Assembly: GCF_965279545.1 (NCBI RefSeq)
Contig: NZ_OZ257250.1
Coordinates: 3,534,001 to 3,598,000 of the forward strand
Origin: Methylibium sp965279545
GTDB taxonomy: Bacteria > Pseudomonadota > Gammaproteobacteria > Burkholderiales > Burkholderiaceae_C
Length of the DNA: 64,000 bases
Reading direction: 5' to 3'
The notes under the pieces: generated by a model
What the model saw: the letters and a program-made list of their open reading frames with translations, nothing else
Told to the model about the DNA's origin: nothing
Databases searched by the model: none
Program-made: the position numbers and the translations under genes
Part shown: in pieces, positions 42,773 through 51,396 of the stretch
Layout of the letters: each line of letters opens with the position of its first letter
Position numbering within the stretch: position 1 is the first letter of the stretch

Positions 42773-42920
42773 CTGGCCTCCCGGGTGCGAGACGCCGCGT
42801 GACCTTGCGGTCCGGGCCGGAGGGGCACTCTAGGTCGGGGCCGGCAGCACAAGCACCCCTAGGTTACGTTCGACCGCGGGAGGCGCAGCGCGGCAGGTGC
42901 TTGCTGCCGTGCAAGATGAA

Positions 42921-43712
42921 TCACAGCGTCAGCTCGTAGTCCACGGTCAGCGGCGCATGGTCGGAGAAACGCTGCGCCTTGTAGACGGACACGCTGCGCG
43001 CCTGCGCGGCGAGGGCCGGCGTGGCGAGGTGGTAGTCGATGCGCCAGCCCACGTTGTTGGCCCAGGCCTGCCCGCGGTTGCTCCACCAGGTGTAGGCCTC
43101 GCCGGTGTCCTCGGGCCGCAGCGTGCGGTGCACGTCGACCAGGCCCAGCTCGCCGAGCGCACGGCTCATCCATGCGCGCTCCTCGGGCAGGAAGCCGCTG
43201 TTCTTCTGGTTGCTCTTCCAGTTCTTCAGGTCGATTTCCTTGTGGGCGATGTTGACGTCGCCGACCAGGATGAACTCGCGCGTGGCCTTCAGCAGCTCCA
43301 GGTAGGGGTGGAACAGCGCGAGGAAGCGGAACTTGGCCTGCTGCCGCTCGTCGGAGCTCGAGCCGCTGGGGAAATAGCAGCTGATGACCGAGAGCTTGCG
43401 CTGCGGCGTGTCGAAGCGCGCTTCGACGTAGCGGCCCTCCGCGTCGAACTCGGGCTCGCCGATGCCGGTGATCACGTCGCTCGGTGCCTGGCGGGTGTAC
43501 AGGCCCACGCCGGAGTAGCCCTTCTTGTCGGCGTAGTGGAAGTGGCCCTGCATCCCGGCCACGCGGTCGAAGCGCCCGCCCAGGTCGGCGGCCTGGGCCT
43601 TGAGCTCCTGCACCCCCATACAATCAATTACGTTTTGCTCAGCCCATTCGACCCAGCCCTTGTTGGCGGCCGAACGAATGCCGTTGAGATTGAGCGACAC
43701 CAGACGCAACAC
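42921..43712 (-). CDS. xth: Exodeoxyribonuclease III
   Basis: 263 residues from GTG 43712, which has AGGAAGG about six bases upstream on the minus strand. EEP-fold nuclease motifs: LRLVSLNLNGIRSA, MGVQELKAQ (metal Glu), VGDVNIAHKEIDLKN, WRIDYHLATP and SDHAPLTVDY with the catalytic His. The length and ExoIII-specific EIDLKNWKSN favour ExoIII (AP endonuclease, 3' phosphodiesterase) over ExoA-like proteins. Divergent from pyrE with only 20 bases between start codons. Confidence 0.92.
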   Translation of the reverse strand: MLRLVSLNLNGIRSAANKGWVEWAEQNVIDCMGVQELKAQAADLGGRFDRVAGMQGHFHYADKKGYSGVGLYTRQAPSDVITGIGEPEFDAEGRYVEARFDTPQRKLSVISCYFPSGSSSDERQQAKFRFLALFHPYLELLKATREFILVGDVNIAHKEIDLKNWKSNQKNSGFLPEERAWMSRALGELGLVDVHRTLRPEDTGEAYTWWSNRGQAWANNVGWRIDYHLATPALAAQARSVSVYKAQRFSDHAPLTVDYELTL

Positions 43713-43732
43713 GACGCACCTTCCTCTTCCAG

Positions 43733-44437
43733 ATGAGCACGATCGGCGGCCCGGACACTGCGGCGCGAGACGACCTCGCACAAAATTTCGTGGCTTTCGC
43801 GGTCGAGGCGGGCGTGCTGCGGTTCGGGGAATTCAAGACCAAGGCCGGGCGGCTGTCGCCCTATTTCTTCAACGCCGGCCTGTTCGACGACGGCGCCAAG
43901 CTCGGCCGCCTCGCCGAATTCTATGCACGCCGGCTGCAGGCCTCGGGCCTGGCGTTCGACATGATCTTCGGCCCCGCCTACAAGGGCATCACGCTGGCCG
44001 CGGCGGTGGCGATCGAGCTGGCCCGCCTCGGCCGCAACCTGCCCTACGCCTACAACCGCAAGGAAGCCAAGGAGCACGGCGAGGGCGGAAGCCTTGTCGG
44101 CGCGAAGCTGCACGGGCGCGTTGTGATCATCGACGACGTGATTTCGGCCGGCACCTCGGTGCGCGAGTCGGTCGCGATGATCCGTGCCGCCGGCGCCGTG
44201 CCGTGCGGCGTGGCCATCGCGCTCGACCGCCAGGAGCGGGCCACTGAAACCACTCAAGGCGGCGTGCGCGATGCCGATCATTCCGCGGTGCAGTTCGTGC
44301 AGCGCGAACTCGCCCTGGAGGTTTGTGCGATTGCGACGCTGTCGGACTTGCTTCAGTATCTGGCGCGCCAGGCCGACCCGGCGCTGGCGCAGCATCTGCC
44401 GCGAGTGCAGGCCTACCGGGATCGCTACGGCGTCTGA
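43733..44437 (+). CDS. pyrE: Orotate phosphoribosyltransferase
   Basis: 234 residues. FGEFKTKAGRLSPYFFNAG (about 32-50) and FGPAYKGITLAAA (substrate loop) are typical, YNRKEAKEHGEGG (about 105-117) is the flexible catalytic loop, and VVIIDDVISAGTSVRES (about 127-143) is the PRPP-binding motif. Converts orotate and PRPP to OMP in pyrimidine synthesis. Start ATG 43733 has no obvious ribosome binding site because the region is the antisense of the ExoIII one; a candidate -10 TACAAT lies at 43619-43624, inside the ExoIII gene. Confidence 0.95.
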   Translation: MSTIGGPDTAARDDLAQNFVAFAVEAGVLRFGEFKTKAGRLSPYFFNAGLFDDGAKLGRLAEFYARRLQASGLAFDMIFGPAYKGITLAAAVAIELARLGRNLPYAYNRKEAKEHGEGGSLVGAKLHGRVVIIDDVISAGTSVRESVAMIRAAGAVPCGVAIALDRQERATETTQGGVRDADHSAVQFVQRELALEVCAIATLSDLLQYLARQADPALAQHLPRVQAYRDRYGV

Positions 44438-44440
44438 GAC

Positions 44441-45178
44441 ATGAAAGAACGGGGAGCGGGCGGGATGAGGATCTGTCGTGTGCATGGCCTGGGCGGCGCG
44501 TTGCTGTTCGGCGCGCTGTCGGCGCTGTCGACGAGCGCCTCGGCCCAGGAGGTCAAGCAGGGCAGTGCCATCTACACCTGCACCACCGCCGCCGGTCGCA
44601 CCATCACGCGCGACCGGCCGATCACCGAATGCCTGGACCGCGAGCAGCGCGTCCTCAACAGCGACGGCTCGCTGCGCACCGTTCTGCAACCCAGCCTGAC
44701 CTCCGACGAACGCGCGGCCCAGGAGGAAGCGGATCGCCGCAAGGCCCAGGAGCGGGCCAACAAGCAGGATGCCATCCGCCGCGACCGCAACCTGCTGGCC
44801 AGGTTTCCCAACGAAGCCGCCCACAACAAGGCGCGTGACGCGGCGCTGAACGCGACGCGCACCGGCATCCAGACCTCGGAGCAGCGTCTGGTGGACCTGC
44901 AGAAGGAGCGCAAGCCGCTGCTCGACGAGGCCGAGTTCTACAAGGGCAAGACGATGCCGGGCAAGCTCAAGGCCCAGATCGAATCGGTCGACGTGAGCAT
45001 CGAGGCACAGCGTGCGCTGATCATCAACCAGCAGGTCGAAGTGGGGCGCGTGACCGCGCTGTTCGATGCCGAGCTGGCGCGGTTGAAGCGACTCTGGGCC
45101 GGCGCCGACCCCGGCTCGCTCGGGCCGCTGCCGCAGTCGGCCCTGGCCGGACAGCCGGCGCCGCCGAGCAAGCCCTGA
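44441..45178 (+). CDS. DUF4124-type periplasmic protein with coiled coil
   Basis: 245 residues from ATG 44441; ATG 44465 is an alternative closer to the signal peptide. Signal peptide (about 10-35, ending ASAQE). The DUF4124-like segment SAIYTCTTAAGRTITRDRPI (about 42-61) is a short domain found after signal peptides in many betaproteobacteria. Residues 85-190 are a long charged helix with RRKAQERANKQDAIRRDR that should form a coiled coil. Unknown function; follows pyrE by three bases and may share its transcript. Confidence 0.75.
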   Translation: MKERGAGGMRICRVHGLGGALLFGALSALSTSASAQEVKQGSAIYTCTTAAGRTITRDRPITECLDREQRVLNSDGSLRTVLQPSLTSDERAAQEEADRRKAQERANKQDAIRRDRNLLARFPNEAAHNKARDAALNATRTGIQTSEQRLVDLQKERKPLLDEAEFYKGKTMPGKLKAQIESVDVSIEAQRALIINQQVEVGRVTALFDAELARLKRLWAGADPGSLGPLPQSALAGQPAPPSKP

Positions 45179-45209
45179 CAAGGCATTGCATTCGGCCGCA
45201 TCCACGGCT

Positions 45210-45225
45210 GCAAGGCATGCCTTGC
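45210..45225. repeat. 16-bp perfect palindrome between convergent genes
   Basis: GCAAGGCATGCCTTGC sits three bases past the gatB stop in the 49-base gap between gatB and the DUF4124 gene. It is its own reverse complement, so it gives an eight-pair stem with no loop, and could be a protein site or part of a bidirectional terminator. A related run CAAGGCATTGCA lies 30 bases to the left. Confidence 0.55.
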
Positions 45226-45227
45226 GC

Positions 45228-46700
45228 TCAGCCCAGTTTCTTCTTCAGCAGCTCGTTGAGCTGCGACGGGTTCGCCTTGCCCTTGCTCGCCTTCATCGCC
45301 TGGCCGACCAACGCGTTGAAGGCCTTGTCCTTGCCGGCGCGGTACTCGTCGACCGATTTCGGATTCGCGGCGAGCACCTCATCGACGATGCGTTCGAGCT
45401 CGCCGCTGTCGGACAGCTGGCGTAGGCCTTTGCCGTCGATGATCTCGTCAACCATCGCAGGCCCCTTGTCTCCGATCGCATCAGAGAGCCCCCAAAGCCA
45501 ATCAAACACCTGCTTGGCACCACTGTTGGAGATGGTGCCGTCTTGGATGCGATTGATCATGGCGGCGAGCGTAGGCGCATCGACCGGCGCTGCTTCTAAA
45601 GCCTTGTCCTCGGCGTTGAGCCGCCGCGACATCTCCCCCATCAGCCAGTTCGCCGCGAGCTTGGGTGCCGCACCGGCCGCCTTGGTGGCTTCGTAGAAGC
45701 GCGCGAACGCCAGGCTTTGCGTCATCATCGTCGCGTCGGCGGCGGCGAGGCCGTCGTCGCGCTCGAAGCGCGCGGCCATCACGCTGGGCAGCTCGGGCAT
45801 CTCGCCCTTCACGCGCTCGACCCACTCCGGCGCGATCACCAGCGGCGGCAGGTCGGGGTCGGGGAAGTAGCGGTAGTCGTGCGCGTCTTCCTTGCTGCGC
45901 ATCGTGCGCGTCTCGCCGCTGTCGGGGTCGAACAGCACGGTGGCCTGCTGGATCCGCAGGCCGTCCTCGAGCTGGTCGATCTGCCACTGGATCTCGAAGT
46001 CGATCGCCTGCTGCAGGAAGCGAAAGCTGTTGAGGTTCTTGACCTCGCGCCGCGTGCCGAACGGCGCGCCGGGGCGGCGCACCGACACGTTGGCGTCGCA
46101 GCGGAAGCTGCCCTCCTGCATGTTGCCGTCGCAGATGCCCAGCCACACCACCAGCGCGTGCAGCGCCTTCGCGTACTCCACCGCCTCCTTGCTCGAGCGC
46201 ATGTCGGGCTCGGAGACGATCTCCAGCAGCGGCGTGCCGGCGCGGTTCAGGTCGATGCCGCTCATGCCGTCGAAGGCCTCGTGCAGCGACTTGCCGGCGT
46301 CCTCTTCGAGGTGGGCCCGCGTCAGCCGCACCTTGTGCGGTGCGTCGCCGAGGTAGAACTCGACCGTCCCGCCCTGCACCACCGGCAGTTCGTACTGGCT
46401 GATCTGGTAGCCCTTGGGCAGGTCGGGGTAAAAGTAGTTCTTGCGCGCGAAGATCGACAGCGGCGCGATCTGGCCACCGACGGCCAGGCCGAAGCGGATC
46501 GCGCGCTCGACCGCGCCGCGGTTCATCACCGGCAGGCTGCCGGGCAGCGCCAGGTCGACCGCGCAGGCCTGGGTGTTCGGCGCTGCACCGAAGGCGGTGG
46601 AGGCGCCGGAGAAGATCTTCGATGCGGTGGAAAGTTGGGTGTGGGTCTCGAGGCCGATGACCACCTCGTAACCGCGGATCAGCGCGGGGGCGACGTTCAT
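45228..46700 (-). CDS. gatB: Asp-tRNA(Asn)/Glu-tRNA(Gln) amidotransferase subunit B
   Basis: 490 residues. VVIGLETHTQLSTASKIFSG at the start, YFYPDLPKGYQISQYELP, and SFRCDANVSVR are the GatB kinase-like core; the C-terminal YqeY-type tRNA-binding region (about 340-490) ends LNELLKKKLG. With GatA and GatC it amidates mischarged Asp-tRNA(Asn) or Glu-tRNA(Gln). Start lies one base after the gatA stop, so the three genes form one operon in the order gatC-gatA-gatB. Confidence 0.96.
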   Translation of the reverse strand: MNVAPALIRGYEVVIGLETHTQLSTASKIFSGASTAFGAAPNTQACAVDLALPGSLPVMNRGAVERAIRFGLAVGGQIAPLSIFARKNYFYPDLPKGYQISQYELPVVQGGTVEFYLGDAPHKVRLTRAHLEEDAGKSLHEAFDGMSGIDLNRAGTPLLEIVSEPDMRSSKEAVEYAKALHALVVWLGICDGNMQEGSFRCDANVSVRRPGAPFGTRREVKNLNSFRFLQQAIDFEIQWQIDQLEDGLRIQQATVLFDPDSGETRTMRSKEDAHDYRYFPDPDLPPLVIAPEWVERVKGEMPELPSVMAARFERDDGLAAADATMMTQSLAFARFYEATKAAGAAPKLAANWLMGEMSRRLNAEDKALEAAPVDAPTLAAMINRIQDGTISNSGAKQVFDWLWGLSDAIGDKGPAMVDEIIDGKGLRQLSDSGELERIVDEVLAANPKSVDEYRAGKDKAFNALVGQAMKASKGKANPSQLNELLKKKLG

Positions 46701-46701
46701 G

Positions 46702-48204
46702 TCAGTAGCCCTCCGGCGCGCGGAGATGGAAATCGGTGGCCTGCTGGAAGGCGTGGGCGGCGTGCAGTAGCTGCGCCTCCCGCCAGTAGTTGCCGATCAG
46801 TTGCAGGCCGACCGGCAGGCCACCCGCGTTGTCGGAGTACGCGAAGCCGGCCGGTACGCTCATGCCCGGCAGGCCGGCCAGGCTGGCCGGCAGCGTGAAG
46901 ATGTCGGCCAGGTACTCGGCCACCGGATCGGTCTGCGAGCCGAGCGCGCGCGCGACCGTCGGCGCCACCGGACCGGCGATCAGGTCGCAGTGCTCGAAGG
47001 CGGCCTGGAAGTCGTCGGCGATCATGCGGCGCAGCTTCTGCGCCTGCAGGTAGTAGGCGTCGTAATAGCCGTGGCTCAGCACGTAGGTGCCGATCATGAT
47101 GCGGCGCTTGACCTCGGCCCCGAAGCCCTCGCTGCGGCTCTTGCAGTACATGTCCTGCAGGTCGCCGTACCGGGCGGCACGGTGCCCGTAGCGCACGCCG
47201 TCGAAGCGGCCCAGGTTCGAGCTCGCCTCGGCCGGGGCGATGATGTAGTAGACCGGGATCGACAGTTCGGTGCGCGGCAGGCTCACGTCGACCAGCGTCG
47301 CGCCGAGCCGCTCGTACTCGGCCAGTGCGCTGCGCACTGCCTGTGTCACGTCGCCCGCGACGCCGGCGCCGAAGAATTCCTTCGGCAGGCCGATGCGCAG
47401 GCCGCGCAGCGGCTGCGCGGCGCTGGCCCCCTCGCGCAGTGTGCGCAGCGCCGCGGCAAAGTCGGGCACCGGCTGCTGTGCCGAGGTGGCATCGCGCTCG
47501 TCGAAGCCGCTCATCGCGCCGAGCAGCAGCGCGCAGTCCTCGGCGCTCCGGGCGATCGGGCCGGCCTGGTCGAGGCTGGACGCGAACGCGATCATCCCGT
47601 AGCGCGAGCAGCGGCCGTAGGTCGGCTTGATGCCGGTCACACCCGACAGCGAGGCCGGCTGGCGCACCGAGCCGCCGGTGTCGGTGCCGGTCGCCGCCGG
47701 CACCAGGCGCGCCGCGACGGCGACCGCCGAGCCGCCCGACGAGCCGCCAGGGATGCGGCCCGGATCCCAGGGGTTGCGGGCCGGACGCACCGCGGAGTTC
47801 TCGTTGCTGCCGCCCATCGCGAACTCGTCGCAGTTGAGCTTGCCCAGGGTGACGGTGCCGGCGGCCTTCAGCTTCGCGACCACGGTCGCGTCGAACGGCG
47901 AGCGGTAGCCGGCCAGCATCTTCGAGGCGGCCGTGCTCGGGAAGTCGGTGGTGACGAAGATGTCCTTGTGGGCCAACGGCACGCCGTCGAGTGCGCCGAG
48001 CGCCTCGCCGCGGGCGCGGCGCGCGTCGGCCGCGCGGGCGTGCTGCAGCGCGAGGTCGCCGTCGGTGCACAAGAAAGCACCAAGTTGTTCGTGAGCCGCA
48101 ACGCGTGCGAGCAGGTGTGTCGTGAGCTCGGCGCTCGAAACCGCCTTGGTGGCCAGTTGCGCCGACAGCCCGGCCACGCCGAGTTGGTGCAGGTCGGCGC
48201 TCAT
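46702..48204 (-). CDS. gatA: Glutamyl/aspartyl-tRNA amidotransferase subunit A
   Basis: 500 residues. Amidase signature: VPLAHKDIFVT (catalytic Lys), GGSSGGSAVAVAARL and GTDTGGSVRQPASL (Ser-cisSer pair), with PTYGRCSRYGMIAFASSLDQ after. Releases ammonia from glutamine and channels it to GatB. Start ATG 48204 overlaps the gatC stop in ATGA. The longer frame that continues upstream to 48708 runs over gatC in another frame and is not the start. Confidence 0.96.
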   Translation of the reverse strand: MSADLHQLGVAGLSAQLATKAVSSAELTTHLLARVAAHEQLGAFLCTDGDLALQHARAADARRARGEALGALDGVPLAHKDIFVTTDFPSTAASKMLAGYRSPFDATVVAKLKAAGTVTLGKLNCDEFAMGGSNENSAVRPARNPWDPGRIPGGSSGGSAVAVAARLVPAATGTDTGGSVRQPASLSGVTGIKPTYGRCSRYGMIAFASSLDQAGPIARSAEDCALLLGAMSGFDERDATSAQQPVPDFAAALRTLREGASAAQPLRGLRIGLPKEFFGAGVAGDVTQAVRSALAEYERLGATLVDVSLPRTELSIPVYYIIAPAEASSNLGRFDGVRYGHRAARYGDLQDMYCKSRSEGFGAEVKRRIMIGTYVLSHGYYDAYYLQAQKLRRMIADDFQAAFEHCDLIAGPVAPTVARALGSQTDPVAEYLADIFTLPASLAGLPGMSVPAGFAYSDNAGGLPVGLQLIGNYWREAQLLHAAHAFQQATDFHLRAPEGY

Positions 48205-48500
48205 TCGATTACCCTGGGGACGAGGAACATGCCGGCCTCGACGGCCGGCGCGCTGCGCTGGTTCGCCTCGCGCTGGTCGGTCTCCGTGACCACGTCCTCG
48301 CGCAGCCGCAGTGCGACGTCCTGCACCGCGGACAGCGGTGTGTACAGCGGGGCGACGCCGGTGGTGTCGACCGCGCGCATGCGCTCGACGATGGCGAAGA
48401 AACCATTGAGCTGGGTCAGCATCGCGGTTTGCTCGGCCTCGCTGAGTTCGAGCCGGGCCAGCAGGGCGATGCGGCTCACGTCGGTGGAGGTCAGGGCCAT
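48201..48500 (-). CDS. gatC: Aspartyl/glutamyl-tRNA amidotransferase subunit C
   Basis: 99 residues. VSRIALLARLELSEAE near the start, FFAIVERMRAVDTTGVAP in the middle, and an end with REDVVTET are typical of GatC, which stabilises GatA and lies between A and B. First gene of the gatCAB operon; divergent from mreB. Confidence 0.94.
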   Translation of the reverse strand: MALTSTDVSRIALLARLELSEAEQTAMLTQLNGFFAIVERMRAVDTTGVAPLYTPLSAVQDVALRLREDVVTETDQREANQRSAPAVEAGMFLVPRVIE

Positions 48501-48788
48501 GGGAGGGGCGAAAGGGAAGGGAAGGAACGGGCCCGCGCCCGAGAACTGCCGTGATTCGGCGCCGCTTTTCACAGGTGTCGCGCGGGGACCGTGCGGTATT
48601 ATCTTCGGAGTTCCTCACCCGGACGGGATGGAGGCGTTCACTGCGCGGCAGCAGCAGCGTGGGCGCAGACATCGCGACCGGCCTGCTGGCCCTGATCGCC
48701 TCGAACACCGCCCTTTCCCATACCCAGGCGGCGCAGCCTTCGTAGCCCTCGGCTCCCTCGCTGCGGCGCCCTGCAGAAACACCAAGAC
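48501..48788. promoter_or_regulatory. Shared promoter region between gatC and mreB
   Basis: 288 bases with no credible gene between divergent start codons. TATTAT at 48597-48602 is a candidate -10 for the mreB operon; a plausible -35 is not obvious. mreB itself has a weak ribosome binding site. Confidence 0.4.
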
Positions 48789-49832
48789 ATGTTCGCCTCC
48801 CTGCGACGCTATTTCTCCACCGACCTCGCGATCGACCTCGGCACCGCCAACACGCTGATCTACGTGCGCGGCAAGGGCATCGTGCTCGACGAGCCCTCGG
48901 TCGTCGCGATCCGCCACGAAGGCGGGCCGAACGGCAAGAAGACCATCCAGGCCGTCGGCGCCGAGGCCAAGGCCATGCTCGGCAAGGTGCCGGGCAACAT
49001 CGAGGCCATCCGGCCGATGAAGGACGGCGTGATCGCCGACTTCACCGTCACCGAGCAGATGCTCAAGCAGTTCATCAAGATGGTGCATCCGCGCTCGGTG
49101 CTCAAGCCCAGCCCGCGCATCATCATCTGCGTGCCCTGCGGCTCCACCCAGGTCGAGCGGCGCGCGATCCGCGAGTCGGCGCTCGGCGCCGGCGCCAGCG
49201 AGGTCTACCTGATCGAGGAGCCGATGGCCGCGGCCATCGGTGCCGGCCTGCCCGTCAGTGAAGCGACCGGCTCGATGGTGGTGGACATCGGCGGCGGCAC
49301 CACCGAGGTTGGCGTCATCTCGCTCGGCGGCATGGTCTACAAGGGCAGCATCCGCGTCGGTGGCGACAAATTCGACGAGTCCATCATCAACTACATCCGC
49401 CGCAACTACGGCATGCTGATCGGCGAGCCGACGGCCGAGGCGATCAAGAAGCAGATCGGCTCCGCCTTTCCCGGCTCCGAGGTGCGCGAGATGGAGGTCA
49501 AGGGCCGCAACCTCAGCGAGGGCGTGCCGCGCAGCTTCACGATCAGCAGCAACGAGATCCTCGAGGCGCTGACCGACCCGCTGAACAACATCGTCTCCAG
49601 CGTCAAGAACGCGCTCGAGCAGACGCCGCCCGAACTCGGCGCCGACATCTCCGAGCGCGGCATGATGCTGACCGGTGGCGGCGCGCTGCTGCGCGACCTG
49701 GACCGCCTGCTGGCCGAAGAGACCGGCCTGCCCGTGCTGGTGGCCGAGGATCCGCTCACCTGCGTGGTGCGCGGTTGCGGCATGGCGCTGGAGCGCATGG
49801 AGCGCCTGGGCAGCATCTTCACCTCCGAGTGA
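48789..49832 (+). CDS. mreB: Rod-shape-determining protein MreB
   Basis: 347 residues. Actin-fold phosphate loops: DLAIDLGTANTLIYV at 10-25, and VVDIGGGTTEVGVISLGG at about 160-177; EEPMAAAIGAGL and TGGGALLRDLDRLL complete the nucleotide site. Forms filaments under the inner membrane that guide cell-wall synthesis. Heads the mreB-mreC-mreD-mrdA-rodA operon. Confidence 0.97.
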   Translation: MFASLRRYFSTDLAIDLGTANTLIYVRGKGIVLDEPSVVAIRHEGGPNGKKTIQAVGAEAKAMLGKVPGNIEAIRPMKDGVIADFTVTEQMLKQFIKMVHPRSVLKPSPRIIICVPCGSTQVERRAIRESALGAGASEVYLIEEPMAAAIGAGLPVSEATGSMVVDIGGGTTEVGVISLGGMVYKGSIRVGGDKFDESIINYIRRNYGMLIGEPTAEAIKKQIGSAFPGSEVREMEVKGRNLSEGVPRSFTISSNEILEALTDPLNNIVSSVKNALEQTPPELGADISERGMMLTGGGALLRDLDRLLAEETGLPVLVAEDPLTCVVRGCGMALERMERLGSIFTSE

Positions 49833-49917
49833 TCCCGCCCCGGCTCGCGTCCCCGATGCAGTCCCGAAGCCGGCGCGTGCCCCACGTGGCCGGCTTCTTC
49901 GTTCACCGCCGAGCGCC

Positions 49918-50853
49918 ATGCCTCTAGGCACCCTCGATCGAACTCCACCGCCGTTCTTCAAGCAGGGCATGTCGGCTCTGACGAAGCTGGTGTTCTTCTC
50001 CGCCTTCGCGCTGTTCCTGATGGTGGCCGACACGCGCTTCAGGCTGACGCTGCCGCTGCGCGCGGCCCTGGCCACCGCGCTGCACCCGATCGAGCGCGTG
50101 CTGCTGGTGCCGGTGCGTGCCTGGGAGACGGTGCACGACTATTTCGCCGGCATCGCGCAGGCGCGCGAACGCGAGACGGCGGCCTTGATCCGCCTCGCCG
50201 CCCAGGCGGAGCTGGCGGCGCGCGTCGGGCCGCTGACCGAGGAGAACCAGCACTTGCGCGAATTGCTGGCGTTGCGCCCGCAGTTCACGGCGCGCACCGA
50301 AGCGGCCGAGGTGCTCTACGAGGCAGCCGATCCCTACACGCGCAAGATCGTCATCGACCGCGGCGCGACCCACGGCGTGGTCGCCGCCTCGCCGGTGATC
50401 GACGCCGCCGGTGTGCTGGGACAGGTCACGCGCGTCTACCCGCTCGCGTCCGAGGTGACGCTGCTGACCGACAAGGATGCGGCGATCCCCGTGCTCAATG
50501 TGCGCACGCAGGCCCGTGCCGCGGCCTACGGCGACCCGGCCAGCGTGGCGGCCGGTGCCGGCATGGAGTTGCGCTTCCTCGCCAGCAATGCCGACATCGA
50601 GCCGGGCGATGTGCTGAACACCTCCGGTGTCGACGGCATCTACCCGCCTGGCCTGTCGGTCGCGAAGGTCGTGACGGTCGATCGGCGTGCCGGCAGCACG
50701 TTCGCCAAGGTCACGCTGGTGCCGGCCGCCCGGCCCGACAGCGTGCGCCATGTGCTGGTGCTCGAACCCTTGAACCTGCAGCTGCCGCCGCGGCCGGTCG
50801 ATCCGGCGGCCAGCGAGCCTGGAACGCGCCGACGCGGTGGGGGGCGGCGATGA
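49918..50853 (+). CDS. mreC: Rod-shape-determining protein MreC
   Basis: 311 residues from ATG 49918. One membrane segment (about 20-40), a periplasmic coiled coil (about 75-115, RERETAALIRLAAQAEL and TEENQHLRELLAL), then the beta-barrel domain with RKIVIDRGATHGV and DGIYPPGLSVAKV. It links MreB to PBP2 and other wall synthases. The C-terminal 25 residues are Pro/Arg-rich. Stop overlaps mreD start in ATGA. Confidence 0.93.
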   Translation: MPLGTLDRTPPPFFKQGMSALTKLVFFSAFALFLMVADTRFRLTLPLRAALATALHPIERVLLVPVRAWETVHDYFAGIAQARERETAALIRLAAQAELAARVGPLTEENQHLRELLALRPQFTARTEAAEVLYEAADPYTRKIVIDRGATHGVVAASPVIDAAGVLGQVTRVYPLASEVTLLTDKDAAIPVLNVRTQARAAAYGDPASVAAGAGMELRFLASNADIEPGDVLNTSGVDGIYPPGLSVAKVVTVDRRAGSTFAKVTLVPAARPDSVRHVLVLEPLNLQLPPRPVDPAASEPGTRRRGGGRR

Positions 50854-51371
50854 TCATGGCCGGCCGTTCCGACCAGTTGCTGCTGCCGGTCAACCCGGTG
50901 TTCATGTGGGGCTCGCTGCTGCTCGCGCTGACCTTCAACCTGATCCCCTTCGGCCGCGCGGCCGGCATGCCCGACCTGCTGGCGCTGGCGCTGGTGTTCT
51001 GGAATGTGCAGCAACCGCGCCGCGTGGGCATCGGTGCGGCCTTCCTGTTCGGCCTCGTGATGGACGTGCACCAGGGCGCCCTGCTCGGCCAGCATGCGCT
51101 GGCGTACACGCTGCTGAGCTTCTTCGCGATCACGATCCACCGACGTCTGCGCTGGTTCAGCGTGTGGAGCCAGGCGCTGCAGGTGCTGCCGCTGCTGGCG
51201 GCCGCGCACCTGGTCTCGCTGCTGGTGAGGCTCGCCACCGGCAGCGTCTTCCCCGGCTGGAACCTGCTGCTCGCGCCGCTGATCGAAGCGCTGCTGTGGC
51301 CGCTGGTCTCGCTGCTGCTGCTTGCGCCGCAGCGCCGTGCTCCCGATCGGGACGAGAACCGGCCCCTCTGA
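50850..51371 (+). CDS. mreD: Rod-shape-determining protein MreD
   Basis: 173 residues with five or so membrane segments. NPVFMWGSLLLALTFNLIP near the start and GLVMDVHQGALLGQHALAYT in the middle are the conserved MreD stretches. Inner-membrane member of the elongasome. Start ATG 50850 overlaps mreC; the next gene starts 25 bases after its stop. Confidence 0.93.
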   Translation: MIMAGRSDQLLLPVNPVFMWGSLLLALTFNLIPFGRAAGMPDLLALALVFWNVQQPRRVGIGAAFLFGLVMDVHQGALLGQHALAYTLLSFFAITIHRRLRWFSVWSQALQVLPLLAAAHLVSLLVRLATGSVFPGWNLLLAPLIEALLWPLVSLLLLAPQRRAPDRDENRPL

Positions 51372-51396
51372 GCACCGGCCACCCGCCACGATCCGC

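Noticed and set aside
35804..42802. A plus-strand frame open for 7 kb opposite the DUF6603 operon, and a minus-strand frame of similar length (35451-42662)
   Set aside because: Their products are Arg/Gly/Ala/Gln-rich without domain signatures; they arise because strong GC third-position bias removes stops from other frames. The minus-strand genes have family motifs and ribosome binding sites.
48551..48745. Small plus-strand frame between gatC and mreB
   Set aside because: Covers the expected promoter region and has no ribosome binding site or motif.
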